36,863 nucleotides of DNA from Flavobacterium salilacus subsp. salilacus (GCF_004634195.1 NZ_SKBP01000017.1:1-36863); one strand, 5' to 3'. Shown: positions 9,065 to 18,172, numbered from the stretch's first letter. Notes: generated by a model from the sequence alone, not told the origin. Numbers and translations are program-made.

Positions 9065-9697
9065 TTATGGTATATTCAAATATTTATGTGTTTGCAGTGA
9101 TATACGCCATTTAGGATTATTCATAACATAATCTACAATAAGCGGTGTCATTTGTTCTCTTTTGCTCCACTCCGGTTGCAGGAACAGTATGGCATTATTA
9201 TTCACTTTTTCTGCCTGTTCTTCGGCAAATAAAAAATCGTGCTTGTTATATATAATTACTTTTAGCTCATGTGCTATATCATAAGCACCCTGTACCGGTA
9301 ATTTGTTTTTTTTAGGCGACAGGCAAAACCAGTCCCAAGTGCCCGTAATAGGGTAAGCCCCCGAAGTTTCGATATGAACATTAAGCCCTTTTTCTTTAAG
9401 CTTGGCAGTTATTGGGTTCATATCCCACGTTAGTGGTTCACCCCCTGTTATCACGATGGTCTTGGCATACTTGGCAGCATTTTCCACAATAACGTCAGCA
9501 GCAGTAGGCGGATGCAACTCGGCATTCCAGCTTTCTTTAACATCGCACCAATGGCAACCTACATCGCACCCGCCCACACGTATAAAATAGGCAGCAGTAC
9601 CGGTATGGTAGCCCTCGCCCTGTATGGTATAAAATTCTTCCATCAATGGCAACAACTCCCCTTTTTCTACTGCTATTTGTACTTCCTTCTCCAACAT
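9065..9697 (-). CDS. queE: 7-carboxy-7-deazaguanine synthase
   Basis: A radical SAM enzyme of queuosine/7-deazaguanine biosynthesis that converts 6-carboxy-tetrahydropterin to 7-carboxy-7-deazaguanine. It has 210 residues from the ATG at 9697. The [4Fe-4S] cysteines are Cys44, Cys48 and Cys51 in GGCDVGCHWC, preceded by the substrate-loop motif FYTIQGEG and followed by VITGGEPLTW. The ATG at 9697 is preferred over an in-frame TTG at 9718, because that TTG overlaps a perfect TAnnTTTG promoter box and MLEKEV... gives the expected N-terminus. The other queuosine genes are not in the window. Confidence 0.92.
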   Translation of the reverse strand: MLEKEVQIAVEKGELLPLMEEFYTIQGEGYHTGTAAYFIRVGGCDVGCHWCDVKESWNAELHPPTAADVIVENAAKYAKTIVITGGEPLTWDMNPITAKLKEKGLNVHIETSGAYPITGTWDWFCLSPKKNKLPVQGAYDIAHELKVIIYNKHDFLFAEEQAEKVNNNAILFLQPEWSKREQMTPLIVDYVMNNPKWRISLQTHKYLNIP

Positions 9698-9715
9698 TGT
9701 CTTAAAAATAGGTTG

Positions 9716-9723
9716 CAAAGATA
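9716..9723 (-). promoter_or_regulatory. -7 promoter box of queE
   Basis: On the minus strand this reads TATCTTTG, an exact match to TAnnTTTG. Transcription would begin near 9709, giving a very short leader to the ATG at 9697. The -33 position falls in the T-run of the preceding terminator and is weak (TTTT). The box argues against the TTG start at 9718. Confidence 0.5.
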
Positions 9724-9743
9724 CATATTAAAATAACGCTATA

Positions 9744-9777
9744 AAAAAAACCGTTCTGCATTACAGAACGGTTTTTA
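9744..9777 (-). terminator. terminator of the exbB-tonB-TPR operon
   Basis: The inverted repeat CCGTTCTG / CAGAACGG is flanked by A- and T-runs and lies 14 bases beyond the TPR gene stop on the minus strand. It separates that operon from queE. Confidence 0.9.
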
Positions 9778-9791
9778 ATTTATAATCAGGA

Positions 9792-11498
9792 TTATTTCAT
9801 ACGTTCTAACTCCCCTTTTATGTACTCATCATTAGGGTCAAGCTCAAGAGCTTTATTAAAGTATTCTTTTGCTTTGGCTTTATCCTTCACTGCATAATAA
9901 GCTCCTGCATTGGAGTAGGCTTCTATAAGGTTTTTAAGCTCATTTGCCGTTAGGCTCGCAGCATCTTTAGCACTTACAATTTTAATATACTCATCATACG
10001 CTTTAGCCATTTCGGAATAGGCTTCTTCCGACTGCATGTACTGGTTGATTCTGGCTTTGAAAAGGAATGCATCCTGTGCTTCCGGAGATAGCTCAATTAC
10101 TTTTGCAAGGGCAGCATCAGCTACTACAAGGCGCTCCATATTCAGTTTTTTGTCTTCTTCCGATTTATTTACGTGGTCATAATAGATAGAATATGCCAGG
10201 TAGAAGTTATCATAAAAAGCGTTTTTGTTATCCGGATTGGTAGTTGCAACTTCAAATACTATAGATGCAGGACCATAAAGTCTTTGCCCGAATAGTTTTT
10301 TACCGATAGCATTAAACTCATTGGTAATTTCTATATCCATTTCAGCAGCTTTCTTAATGTCGTTTATAGCTTCATCAAAAACCACTTGGTCGGTTATTAT
10401 AGAATTACCTTCTTCATCAGTACTTACGGTAGATGCCAGTTTGGCAAGCCCTAAGTATAAATAATCTCTGGCAATAAGTCTTTTAGAATCTACCTTTGTA
10501 ATAAATTCATTCATTGCTTTAAGGCTGCCTTCATAGTTACCGTTTTCGTATGCAGAGTAAGATAGGTAACGCAGTATTCTTGGATTCACCTTATCAAGCT
10601 CCTGCATTTTTTTAGCTTCTGCCTCAAGTGCTTTATAATCTCTTGCCAGTACAAGGAAATCAGCATGTCTCATACGCGAGTTAAGCGAATAATCTGTTAG
10701 CTGCATGTACTTTTCATAATAGTCCAATGCTTTTTTAATGTACTGGTCGTATTTAGAAGTATCAGTATTTGCCCAAAGTGCATAGGTTTCGGCAAGCTCT
10801 CTGTAGGCAGGACCATAATTGGCATTTAAAGCCAATATATCTTCAAATGCTTTTACAGCCTCCGGAAAAGCTGCTCTTGTATTTTTGGTTATAACACCCA
10901 ACTGTAGTTTTGCTCGCAGTACAGTGTTATCTAAACTAAAGGCATCACGATATGCTTTATAGGCATCATTATAATTTTCGTTGCCTACATAGGCATCTCC
11001 AAGACTTAAATATGCCTGAGCATTTTTATCGTCTTTTTCAAGGGCTCTTTTTAGTACCGCTATGGCATTTTTATAGTCGGGGTTATCAGAGTCAATATAG
11101 GCACGCCCAATGTAAACAAGCTGCTCTACATCTTTACGTCTAAGCTCGTCTTCCACAGCTTTAAATTTAGCCTGTGCTGCCGATGTATTACCATTATTAA
11201 GGTCAATATGTGCAAGACCTATTGAGTTGTACTCTGCATCTTTTTTTACGCCTTTGCCTTTATTAAAATAAATAGCGGCAGAGTCCTGCTCGTTTTGCTT
11301 AAGGTAAACATCTCCTAACAGAAAGTAGTTTTTACCTTCATCATCATTAGATGCTATAAGCGTTTTAAGTATTTTCTTAGCATTTTGGTATTTTTCGGCA
11401 TCAATAGCCTTCTTTGCCTGTTCAGCATCCTGGGCATATGCCCCACTGACTAACAATAGTGATAAACCAAGGAACTTGAATTTTTCGATCTTGATCAT
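9792..11498 (-). CDS. secreted tetratricopeptide-repeat protein of the Ton operon
   Basis: 568 residues with a signal peptide (FKFLGLSLLLVSGAYAQ, cleavage near residue 22). The mature chain is a solenoid of about ten TPR units. The clearest are AEKYQNAKKILKTLIASND (about 33-51), NYFLLGDVYLKQNEQDSAA, AQAYLSLGDAYVGNENYND, PAYRELAETYALWAN and the last unit EYFNKALELDPNDEYI. It is probably a periplasmic scaffold. It is the last gene of the run exbB-exbD-exbD-tonB-small protein-PstS-like-TPR, 38 bases after the PstS-like gene, so a role supporting TonB-dependent transport or its proton channel is plausible. No specific partner can be read from the sequence. Confidence 0.85.
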   Translation of the reverse strand: MIKIEKFKFLGLSLLLVSGAYAQDAEQAKKAIDAEKYQNAKKILKTLIASNDDEGKNYFLLGDVYLKQNEQDSAAIYFNKGKGVKKDAEYNSIGLAHIDLNNGNTSAAQAKFKAVEDELRRKDVEQLVYIGRAYIDSDNPDYKNAIAVLKRALEKDDKNAQAYLSLGDAYVGNENYNDAYKAYRDAFSLDNTVLRAKLQLGVITKNTRAAFPEAVKAFEDILALNANYGPAYRELAETYALWANTDTSKYDQYIKKALDYYEKYMQLTDYSLNSRMRHADFLVLARDYKALEAEAKKMQELDKVNPRILRYLSYSAYENGNYEGSLKAMNEFITKVDSKRLIARDYLYLGLAKLASTVSTDEEGNSIITDQVVFDEAINDIKKAAEMDIEITNEFNAIGKKLFGQRLYGPASIVFEVATTNPDNKNAFYDNFYLAYSIYYDHVNKSEEDKKLNMERLVVADAALAKVIELSPEAQDAFLFKARINQYMQSEEAYSEMAKAYDEYIKIVSAKDAASLTANELKNLIEAYSNAGAYYAVKDKAKAKEYFNKALELDPNDEYIKGELERMK

Positions 11499-11536
11499 TT
11501 TATTTTCCTTTTATTAATATTTACTAGTTACTTTAT

Positions 11537-12463
11537 TTACAATTCGTTTCGCACTTCAATATCCCTTGTGGGCATTTCTACGGGGAGTAATCCTGACTTT
11601 AAAATAATACGCTGCCCCTCATGCGCACTTATGTATATTGCAAACCCTGTGCCTAAACCGTCTTTACCCTGACAATTTAAAACATATAGCTTGCGGGTAA
11701 GCGGGTAAAGCCCGGTAGCAATATCGCTTTGAGAGGGTTTAAAATATTTCTTCTCTCCTGTATCGGCATCGCTATTGCTTACTGCCAAAACTTTTATATT
11801 TTGCACATATTCTTTTAATTGCGGTGGTGGCTGTACCAGCCAGTTTACGCCCACAATGCCTATTGCTCCGGCATTATTGTGTATGTATTTTATTACTTCT
11901 TCATTCGTTTTTAACGAATATACGTTTTTGGAGGAAGCGGTTGTAATACCGGCTCTTTTTAAAAGAAACTGTACTGTACTTGAGTTTTGGTTATCAAAAA
12001 CCAGTTTACCAACCTTATCAGATGTTTCTCCTTTTAAAACCTTTAGTACTTCTTCAATATCTATAATACTATCCGGAGTTCTTTCATTTACTATTAGTGC
12101 TATGGCATCAACAGCAAACTCAGTAATCTTTGGTTCAATCTTTTTTTGTTCAAAATAACGCTCTTCTTCCTCTGTAAGTTTCCTCGTCATGATAGCCACT
12201 CTTGCAGTATCGTTTAACAGTGCATTCACTATTTCCGTTTCAGTTTTATTAACCTGAGTAATGGTAGCCCTGTCATAAACGCTGTGAAAAACAGCAATTA
12301 CATCTTCGGCAATGGGTTGTACTGTATTATCTACATACATGGTAAGCGTGCCCGAAGTAGATGTTTGCTCTACCTCGCCGGTGGCTGTATTATTTTTACA
12401 CGCAAAGAAAAAGCCTGCAAAAACAAACACCGTAATAACAAGTATGTATATCTTTTTTATCAT
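11537..12463 (-). CDS. PstS-like substrate-binding lipoprotein
   Basis: 308 residues with a lipoprotein-like N-terminus (VFAGFFFAC, Cys22). The body matches the periplasmic-binding-protein family used by PstS: GTLTMYVDNTVQPIAEDVIAVF at the start, ARVAIMTRKLTEEE, FAVDAIALIVN, DIEEVLKVLKGE, a serine-rich QNSSTVQFLL segment, NAGAIGIVG and TGLYPLTRKLYVL. The family binds phosphate. No pstCAB genes are present, and its position inside a tonB operon suggests a different or sensory role. It is 9 bases after the upstream small membrane-protein gene, so cotranscription is very likely. Confidence 0.8.
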   Translation of the reverse strand: MIKKIYILVITVFVFAGFFFACKNNTATGEVEQTSTSGTLTMYVDNTVQPIAEDVIAVFHSVYDRATITQVNKTETEIVNALLNDTARVAIMTRKLTEEEERYFEQKKIEPKITEFAVDAIALIVNERTPDSIIDIEEVLKVLKGETSDKVGKLVFDNQNSSTVQFLLKRAGITTASSKNVYSLKTNEEVIKYIHNNAGAIGIVGVNWLVQPPPQLKEYVQNIKVLAVSNSDADTGEKKYFKPSQSDIATGLYPLTRKLYVLNCQGKDGLGTGFAIYISAHEGQRIILKSGLLPVEMPTRDIEVRNEL

Positions 12464-12472
12464 ATTACAATA

Positions 12473-12706
12473 CTACTCCCTATTCTTTTTAAGCAACCTG
12501 ACAAATCGTATAAATGCATATATAATAAGCAGCGCTCCAAAGGCTAACCTGCCATGATAGGAAATGTTTAAAGGTATGGTTCTCCAAAAAATTATAATAA
12601 GCCCAAGTACCAAATAGATTAAAAAAAACATCAATCCCAAAACAAACAGAAATCGCTGTTGTGGCGATTTCTGCTTTTTATATTGAGATTTATTATCTTT
12701 AAACAT
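12473..12706 (-). CDS. small two-helix membrane protein in the tonB operon
   Basis: 77 residues. A basic, Lys/Gln-rich N-terminus is followed by two membrane helices (about 19-41 and 52-70) and a basic C-terminus, so both ends are probably cytoplasmic. No named family is recognised. It sits 12 bases after tonB and 9 bases before the PstS-like gene. Confidence 0.7.
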   Translation of the reverse strand: MFKDNKSQYKKQKSPQQRFLFVLGLMFFLIYLVLGLIIIFWRTIPLNISYHGRLAFGALLIIYAFIRFVRLLKKNRE

Positions 12707-12718
12707 CGCGTTCCGTTC

Positions 12719-13549
12719 CTAAGATCTGATGTTGATAGTAATAGGCAGGTTGTATGAAGCCCTTACAGGTTTACCGTTTTGGATACCCGGACTCCATTTC
12801 TTTTTCATAGACTTTAGCACACGCTCTGCCTCTTTACCTAAACCGTAACCGGGGTCTCTTAGCACCTTGATACCTGTCATAGATCCATCTTTTTCTACAA
12901 CGAATGAAACATATATTCTTGCTTGCATATCCTGATCAATTTCAGGTATTCTGAAGTTTTTGTTTACATAGTTGTAAAACTCTGTCATACCACCCGGGTA
13001 TTCCGGTTGTACCTGAAGACCGGCAGTGTTATATACAGTATTATCAGGAGCTTCTACACCTTTATCAAGGTCACCCGATGGTTTACCTATGTTAATATCT
13101 CCCGTTGGGCTGGCTTCCGCATTTCTGGAACTCGGGTCAGCTTCTTTAAATTGTTCAATTTTTGGCGGATCTTCAGGAACGTCTTCTTTTTTAGCAGCTT
13201 CAAGAGGTTTAAATTTAACCTCTTCTACTACTGATTTTGGTGCCTGATATTCCTCTACAGGTGGCGGTGGTGGCGGAAGCGGTTCTTCTTCAGGTGGTGG
13301 TAATAATTCAGTCATCTCGATTATCTTATCCACATTATCCTCTTTTTCTGCCTTACCTAAACTATCGCCCAACCATTTAGACACCATAGGTGTTGATATG
13401 GCTGCTATAAATAGTAGAGCTCCTATAATAAATGCACGTACGGTTGTTTTAGGGTTTTCGGCGCGAAGCTGGTATGCACCATACTTTTTGTTTCGACCTT
13501 CGAACACCATATCAATCCACTTTTCCCTGAATATATTAAGTTTTGACAT
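12719..13549 (-). CDS. tonB: energy transducer TonB
   Basis: 276 residues. A cytoplasmic N-terminus with RNKKYGAYQLR, typical of Bacteroidota TonB proteins, precedes one membrane helix (about 38-57). A Glu/Pro-rich periplasmic spacer follows (about 85-110, ELLPPPEEEPLPPPPPP). The C-terminal TonB domain (about 185-276) contains PEYPGGMTEFYNYVNKNFRIP, ARIYVSFVVEKDGSM and KWSPGIQNGKPVRASYNLPI. It carries proton-motive energy from the ExbB/ExbD complex to TonB-dependent outer-membrane receptors. It lies 28 bases after the second exbD. Confidence 0.93.
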   Translation of the reverse strand: MSKLNIFREKWIDMVFEGRNKKYGAYQLRAENPKTTVRAFIIGALLFIAAISTPMVSKWLGDSLGKAEKEDNVDKIIEMTELLPPPEEEPLPPPPPPVEEYQAPKSVVEEVKFKPLEAAKKEDVPEDPPKIEQFKEADPSSRNAEASPTGDINIGKPSGDLDKGVEAPDNTVYNTAGLQVQPEYPGGMTEFYNYVNKNFRIPEIDQDMQARIYVSFVVEKDGSMTGIKVLRDPGYGLGKEAERVLKSMKKKWSPGIQNGKPVRASYNLPITINIRS

Positions 13550-13577
13550 AATTAATTTTTTAGGTTAGTTATAAAGG

Positions 13578-14141
13578 TTAGTATAAACCTTTTTCTTCTA
13601 ACAGTTTTACTTCAGGTTCTGTAATATCACCAATAGCATATAGCTGCGGGTGGGTAATTGCCATTTCATCAAGAATATCCACAAGGTTTCGGTAACTTGC
13701 CTTATCGCTGGCTTTAATGTTTACAATAAGCCCTTCATCCGGCTTACCATCTCTTGCAGATATTGCTTTAGCACGCGTTATCTGTTCTAACAACACTTTT
13801 CTGATACCTTCTTTACCAAATTCAGACTGAGCAGGCTCAATTATAGGGTTATCAAACATACCTATATACCACGATATAGTATTGTCTTTGCCTATCAATA
13901 TAGTCATTAACCTTTCTTCGGGTATTTTTGTTTTAGTAGTATCCTGCTCCGTTAAATCCTTATCCGGCATTGCCAAAGGCATTGATTGCGGTTTAGATAA
14001 CGATGTGGTAAGCATGAAGAAGGTAATCAAAAGGAATGCCAAATCTACCATCGCGGTAAGATCCACAGCAGGGTTCATTTTTTTACTTCTTACTTTGCCG
14101 CCTTTGCCACCACCGTCGCCGCCGGTATTTAATTCTGCCAT
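13578..14141 (-). CDS. exbD: ExbD/TolR-type biopolymer transporter (second copy)
   Basis: 187 residues. A glycine-rich N-terminus (NTGGDGGGKGGKVRSKK) leads to a single membrane helix in NPAVDLTAMVDLAFLLITFF, where the family's proton-relaying Asp is the D of VDLAFLL. A periplasmic domain follows. It works with ExbB and the other ExbD to power TonB. It is longer than typical ExbD (about 140) because of a mid-domain insertion around residues 95-125. Spacing to the upstream exbD is 19 bases. Confidence 0.92.
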   Translation of the reverse strand: MAELNTGGDGGGKGGKVRSKKMNPAVDLTAMVDLAFLLITFFMLTTSLSKPQSMPLAMPDKDLTEQDTTKTKIPEERLMTILIGKDNTISWYIGMFDNPIIEPAQSEFGKEGIRKVLLEQITRAKAISARDGKPDEGLIVNIKASDKASYRNLVDILDEMAITHPQLYAIGDITEPEVKLLEEKGLY

Positions 14142-14160
14142 TTTATATTATGTTATAATA

Positions 14161-14805
14161 TTAAAAATCTTCGTTTCGTAAACCGGTTACAAGAAAAAAT
14201 CGATTTTTTTTCTGTTTCTGTAGTATATCTATTACCCTTTTTATTGTTGGGTAATCTTCATCTGCATCACCTTTTATGGCTATGTCAAGATCTTTATACT
14301 TTACATCTTCTCCGTTTCTTATACGCTCTTCCAGTACTGCTTTAGATGCCTCACGAGCTTGGGTTACCCAACTGCTCAACTGGTCATTAATAGTATCAAA
14401 AGGAATCCCCTTTTGTATATCTCCGGCATTTCTTTCTGATGCTTCCATAGCCAAAAGACCTTTTAACTGGTTTAATGGCACCCCAAAAGATTGCATATTA
14501 CCAAAAGCTTCGTATTCGCCCTCGGTAAAATTCATGTTATATTCCTGAGAGATACGCTTAAGTGTTTCTATTTTCACATCCTTACCGGGTATGTTAAAAA
14601 ACGCTCTTTTATCTCCTACAGTAATAGTTGCAACCTCTTCCGGAAGTTTATCTAATACAGTAGAGGCAGGAGTATCTACCGGGTGAGGCTCGGGCTGCTT
14701 TGCAGTAGCCGACATAATAAAGAAAGACAGCAGAAGGAATGCCACATCACACATGGCAGTCATGTCTATTCTGGTGCTCTTTTTAGATACTTTTACTTTA
14801 GCCAT
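14161..14805 (-). CDS. exbD: ExbD/TolR-type biopolymer transporter (first copy)
   Basis: 214 residues with one membrane helix in STRIDMTAMCDVAFLLLSFF (about 11-30); the conserved Asp is in CDVAFLL. The periplasmic domain is long and ends VIDILQKQKKNRFFLVTGL. Having two different ExbD paralogues in tandem is common in Bacteroidota. The 91-base gap to exbB holds an 8-base inverted repeat (14822-14829 with 14863-14870, 33 bases apart) that could be an mRNA processing or partial attenuation hairpin. Confidence 0.92.
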   Translation of the reverse strand: MAKVKVSKKSTRIDMTAMCDVAFLLLSFFIMSATAKQPEPHPVDTPASTVLDKLPEEVATITVGDKRAFFNIPGKDVKIETLKRISQEYNMNFTEGEYEAFGNMQSFGVPLNQLKGLLAMEASERNAGDIQKGIPFDTINDQLSSWVTQAREASKAVLEERIRNGEDVKYKDLDIAIKGDADEDYPTIKRVIDILQKQKKNRFFLVTGLRNEDF

Positions 14806-14896
14806 TTCTTTTATCGCTTATATAAAACCCAACCAAGAATTATAATAACTCTTTTAAATTCAGGTTTTATGTTACTAATTAACTTAAACTATCTGA

Positions 14897-15736
14897 TTAT
14901 GCGTTATTAGCACGAGCTCTGAAACGACGGTAAGTTTGGGCAATTGTAAACCCAGCCTCATCAATAGAGTATGTTAATTTGTCAATTTTAGATGTAAATG
15001 CATTGTATGCAATTACCGCAAGTGTAGAGGTGGCAATACCTGTAGCGGTATTAATAAGTGCCTCAGAGATACCGTTTGCAAGTGCAGCAGAGTCTGGCGT
15101 AGAACCTGCACCAAGTGCAGAGAACGCTTTAATCATACCTGTTACCGTACCTAACAGACCGCATAGTGTACCAATAGATACCAGTGTAGATATAACTACA
15201 AGGTTTTTCTCAAGCATTGGCATTTCCAGCGATGTAGCTTCTTCTATTTCCTGCTGTATAGCAGCTTCTGCTCTCTCACTGTCAAAACCTTCTCTTTTTA
15301 CTTCTTCATATTTTAATAATCCGGCTTTTACAACATTAGCAACAGTTCCTTGTTGCTTGTCGCACTCAGCCATAGCTTCGTTAATGTTACCCGCTGCAAT
15401 TTGGTTTTGTACTTTTCTTACAAATGTTTCAACATTTCCTTTACCTGCCGCTTTATTAATAACGAAAAGACGCTCGATAGAGAAAACAACAGACATTAAG
15501 AATAATCCCATAAGTACCGGTACAACGTATCCACCCTTATAAACCATTGCAAGGTAGTTACCCGGTAGTGGGTGTCCTTCAGGATCTCCGTCTTGGAAGT
15601 TTGATGGGTGTCCCATAATAAATGCCCATACAAGAGCTGCCACGATTAAGCATAATATAATAGCCAATCCTGCGAATACATTAGAGCCCTTAGATTCACC
15701 TTTTTTTTCAACCTTCTGAATAGATGCGTTTGCCAT
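14897..15736 (-). CDS. exbB: MotA/TolQ/ExbB proton channel protein
   Basis: 279 residues and four hydrophobic segments: about 20-42, 68-91, 180-208 and 225-248. The MotA/TolQ/ExbB signature region is clear in NLVVISTLVSIGTLCGLLGTV followed by TGMIKAFSALG and INTATGIATSTLAVIAYNAF. It forms the proton channel that energises TonB together with ExbD. It is first in the operon, with a long AT-rich upstream region that contains a good -7 box. Confidence 0.93.
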   Translation of the reverse strand: MANASIQKVEKKGESKGSNVFAGLAIILCLIVAALVWAFIMGHPSNFQDGDPEGHPLPGNYLAMVYKGGYVVPVLMGLFLMSVVFSIERLFVINKAAGKGNVETFVRKVQNQIAAGNINEAMAECDKQQGTVANVVKAGLLKYEEVKREGFDSERAEAAIQQEIEEATSLEMPMLEKNLVVISTLVSIGTLCGLLGTVTGMIKAFSALGAGSTPDSAALANGISEALINTATGIATSTLAVIAYNAFTSKIDKLTYSIDEAGFTIAQTYRRFRARANNA

Positions 15737-16092
15737 TTTTCTAAAAAATTTAGTTTTTGATTTTTTTTTAAATAATAGTTTCTTGTTGTTTATCTCTTAA
15801 TTTATATAAGATTGGCAAATTTAATTTTTTAAGAGATAAAAAAAAATAAAAAGGTTTTTTTTATTACTTCTTAACATTAATTTATTATAGCACTCATAAC
15901 TATAATTTTACATTTAAAGCCAATTTATTTACATAAATTTATCTTTCACAAAAGAAAACCGTCATTTCTTAATAATTATTTTAATTTAATATAGAATACT
16001 TATAAATAACACAATTCGATATATTTTATTGTGGCATAGTTGTACTTTTTACAACTTTAGCCATAAGCAATACTAAAAACACTAAAAACAGG
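15737..16092. other. AT-rich divergent intergenic region between exbB and the cupin gene
   Basis: 356 bases of very AT-rich sequence with long T-runs and no open frame of note. It must hold promoters for both flanking genes; only the exbB -7 box can be named with some support. Confidence 0.6.
15816..15823 (-). promoter_or_regulatory. candidate -7 box of the exbB operon
   Basis: The minus strand reads TAAATTTG, an exact TAnnTTTG match, 80 bases upstream of the exbB start. The -33 position falls in a T-rich stretch without a clear TTTG. Confidence 0.4.
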
Positions 16093-16458
16093 ATGAAAAA
16101 CTTTTTTATACAAACAAATCCTTTTGTAGTCCCTACCGAGGACGGAAAACTGATTGAGGAACATTTCGGCAAAGCATCTGACGGCGGAGCAAACATATCT
16201 ATAGCCCATATGATGGCACCACCGCAATGGAGCGAACCGCATCAGAAACCGGAATTTGACGAATATACTTATATAATAAAGGGGCGAAAGCAGTTTATTA
16301 TTGACGGAGAAATGATTGTGCTTGAAGCGGGGCAATCTATAAAAATAAGTAAAGGGGCAAGAGTGCAGTATAGCAATCCGTTTGATGAACCCTGCGAGTA
16401 TATAGCTATATGTATGCCTGCTTTTACTATAGAGGGAGCAAACAGGGAAAGTGAATAA
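16093..16458 (+). CDS. cupin domain protein
   Basis: 121 residues, one cupin barrel. The segment EPHQKPEFDEYTYIIKGRKQFIIDG matches cupin motif 1 with HQK in place of the usual HxH, while GQSIKISKGARVQYSNP matches the region before motif 2. The metal site is therefore non-canonical. The reaction is unknown. It is convergent with kynurenine 3-monooxygenase, with 3 bases between stops, so there is no evidence that they share a pathway. Confidence 0.8.
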   Translation: MKNFFIQTNPFVVPTEDGKLIEEHFGKASDGGANISIAHMMAPPQWSEPHQKPEFDEYTYIIKGRKQFIIDGEMIVLEAGQSIKISKGARVQYSNPFDEPCEYIAICMPAFTIEGANRESE

Positions 16459-16461
16459 CGA

Positions 16462-17808
16462 TTATTTTTGTGCTAATAGTTTCAAAATCATATTTTCTAC
16501 CGCTTCGGAATCCCATATCTCATGGATATTATCCATTTGCATTACCTCCTCCATAATAGCCTTTTGTTGGTCGCCCAATGCAAGCGCCTCACTATAAGGT
16601 CTGTGGCTAAATGTTACCCGGCTGTATAGTGGTATCCATTTGTCGGGATATTTTTCGGAAAAGTGTTTCTCTATTTTTTTCTGCAAAAGAAAGTTTTCAT
16701 CTGCGGTTTTAGAGCTCATCTCCATAAAGTTTCGGTACGATAGCTCGGCTATGGCATCTGTATCAGGTTTACGGCTGTTTTCATATTCTTTAAAAATACG
16801 TTCCCAGTCATCCCCATACTCCTGCATCAGTTGGTTTAATACTGTAATATCTTCAAAACCGGCATTCATACCATGACCATAAAAAGGTACTATGGCATGG
16901 CAGGCATCGCCTATAAGCGCAACTTTATCACTATACGTCCATGGGTAGCATTTCATGGTAACCAGTGTACTGGTGGGATTTTTGAAAAAGTCTTCTACCA
17001 GCTTGGGTATTACATCTATGGTTGAAGGAAAATGTTCCTCAAAAAAGCATTTCAGCGTTTCTTTATCTTTAAGGGTTTCGAATGATTTTTCGCCTTCAAG
17101 CGGCATAAATAATGTACAGGTAAAACTACCGTCAAGGTTGGGTAGCGCTATAAGCATAAAGTTATTTCTGGGCCAAATGTGAAGCGAATTTTTGTCGAGT
17201 TTATGTGTGCCATCTTCATTCGGCGGAATATTAAGTTCTTTATAACCCAAACTTAAAAATTCCTGAGAATAATTGAACATGCTTTGTCGCTGCATTCTGT
17301 GCCTTACTCTCGAAAAAGCACCATCGGCACCAAAAACCATATCATAATCCAGACTTCCCCATTCGCCCTGCTCCGTTTCTCCTGTATGCAACGTAGCGGT
17401 AGCCATTGTTACATCCCAAATTTTTGTTTCGAAAAAGAAGGTAACGCCCTCTGCTTCTGCCAGCGAAATCATTTTCCTGTTAAGCACTCCGCGAGATATG
17501 GAATAGATACTCTCGCCTTCCTTGCCATAGTATTGATAATTGAGGGGTTGCCCTACAATGTGTATGGCTCGTTTATCCATTGGTATAGCTATCTTTCGCA
17601 CTTCGTCGCCAAGACCAAGATTGTCTAATGCCCTCCAACCGCGATGGGACATAGCCAGATTTATGGAACGTCCGGAAAACTCTATTGTTCTGATGTCCTG
17701 ACTGCGATCAAAAACATGTACTGTATGACCTGCTCTTTTGAGATATATTGCCAGTAGCGAGCCTACAAGCCCTGAACCTACTACTGCAATTTTTAAGGGA
17801 GTTTGCAT
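16462..17808 (-). CDS. kmo: kynurenine 3-monooxygenase
   Basis: 448 residues, an FAD-dependent aromatic hydroxylase of the tryptophan-kynurenine pathway (L-kynurenine + NADPH + O2 to 3-hydroxykynurenine). The N-terminal Rossmann motif is VVGSGLVGSLLAIYLKRAG followed by VHVFDR. The family segment EFSGRSINLAMSHRG and the YSISRGVLN segment follow. The second FAD motif GDACHAIVPFYGHGMNAG begins near residue 299. The C-terminal region continues to about 448, matching full-length bacterial Kmo. Other kynurenine genes are not adjacent. Confidence 0.92.
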   Translation of the reverse strand: MQTPLKIAVVGSGLVGSLLAIYLKRAGHTVHVFDRSQDIRTIEFSGRSINLAMSHRGWRALDNLGLGDEVRKIAIPMDKRAIHIVGQPLNYQYYGKEGESIYSISRGVLNRKMISLAEAEGVTFFFETKIWDVTMATATLHTGETEQGEWGSLDYDMVFGADGAFSRVRHRMQRQSMFNYSQEFLSLGYKELNIPPNEDGTHKLDKNSLHIWPRNNFMLIALPNLDGSFTCTLFMPLEGEKSFETLKDKETLKCFFEEHFPSTIDVIPKLVEDFFKNPTSTLVTMKCYPWTYSDKVALIGDACHAIVPFYGHGMNAGFEDITVLNQLMQEYGDDWERIFKEYENSRKPDTDAIAELSYRNFMEMSSKTADENFLLQKKIEKHFSEKYPDKWIPLYSRVTFSHRPYSEALALGDQQKAIMEEVMQMDNIHEIWDSEAVENMILKLLAQK

Positions 17809-17829
17809 GAAAAATATTGTAATACCCTA

Positions 17830-17837
17830 CAAAAGTA
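17830..17837 (-). promoter_or_regulatory. candidate -7 box of kmo
   Basis: The minus strand reads TACTTTTG, an exact match to TAnnTTTG, 22 bases before the kmo ATG. No clear -33 element is seen. Confidence 0.35.
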
Positions 17838-17991
17838 CTCAATTAAAAAAATATTATCCTTAGTTTATATGATTAATTTAAGGCATATTATTTTTATTAA
17901 GAAAATATTAGCTGCTAAAACATTCTTAATTTATTAACAACTACCCTTGTATTTACATAACTTTATATTACTAACATTAAAAAACATTATT

Positions 17992-18150
17992 ATGAGAGAT
18001 TTAATTTGGCTAATTATTGTAATTCTTATCATTGGGTGGCTGGTAGGTTTTTTTGGTTTTGGAGAATCTGTAGGCTATCTGATACACGTTTTACTCGTGC
18101 TGGCAATTATCGGTATTTTGTATAGGCTTGCTGTTGGCAGGAGACCTTAA
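17992..18150 (+). CDS. lmo0937-family small membrane protein
   Basis: 52 residues from the ATG at 17992; an earlier in-frame ATG at 17947 only adds a non-conserved leader. The chain MRDLIWLIIVILIIGWLVGF, then a Gly/Phe turn and a second helix VGYLIHVLLVLAIIGILYRL ending in basic residues, fits the lmo0937 family of two-helix membrane proteins. The function is not known. It stands alone and is followed by a terminator. Confidence 0.8.
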   Translation: MRDLIWLIIVILIIGWLVGFFGFGESVGYLIHVLLVLAIIGILYRLAVGRRP

Positions 18151-18172
18151 CAAACTTCAGTTGCATAAAAAT

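Noticed and set aside
9698..9718. TTG start for queE at 9718
   Set aside because: The codon lies in an exact TAnnTTTG promoter box, and the ATG at 9697 gives the expected family N-terminus.
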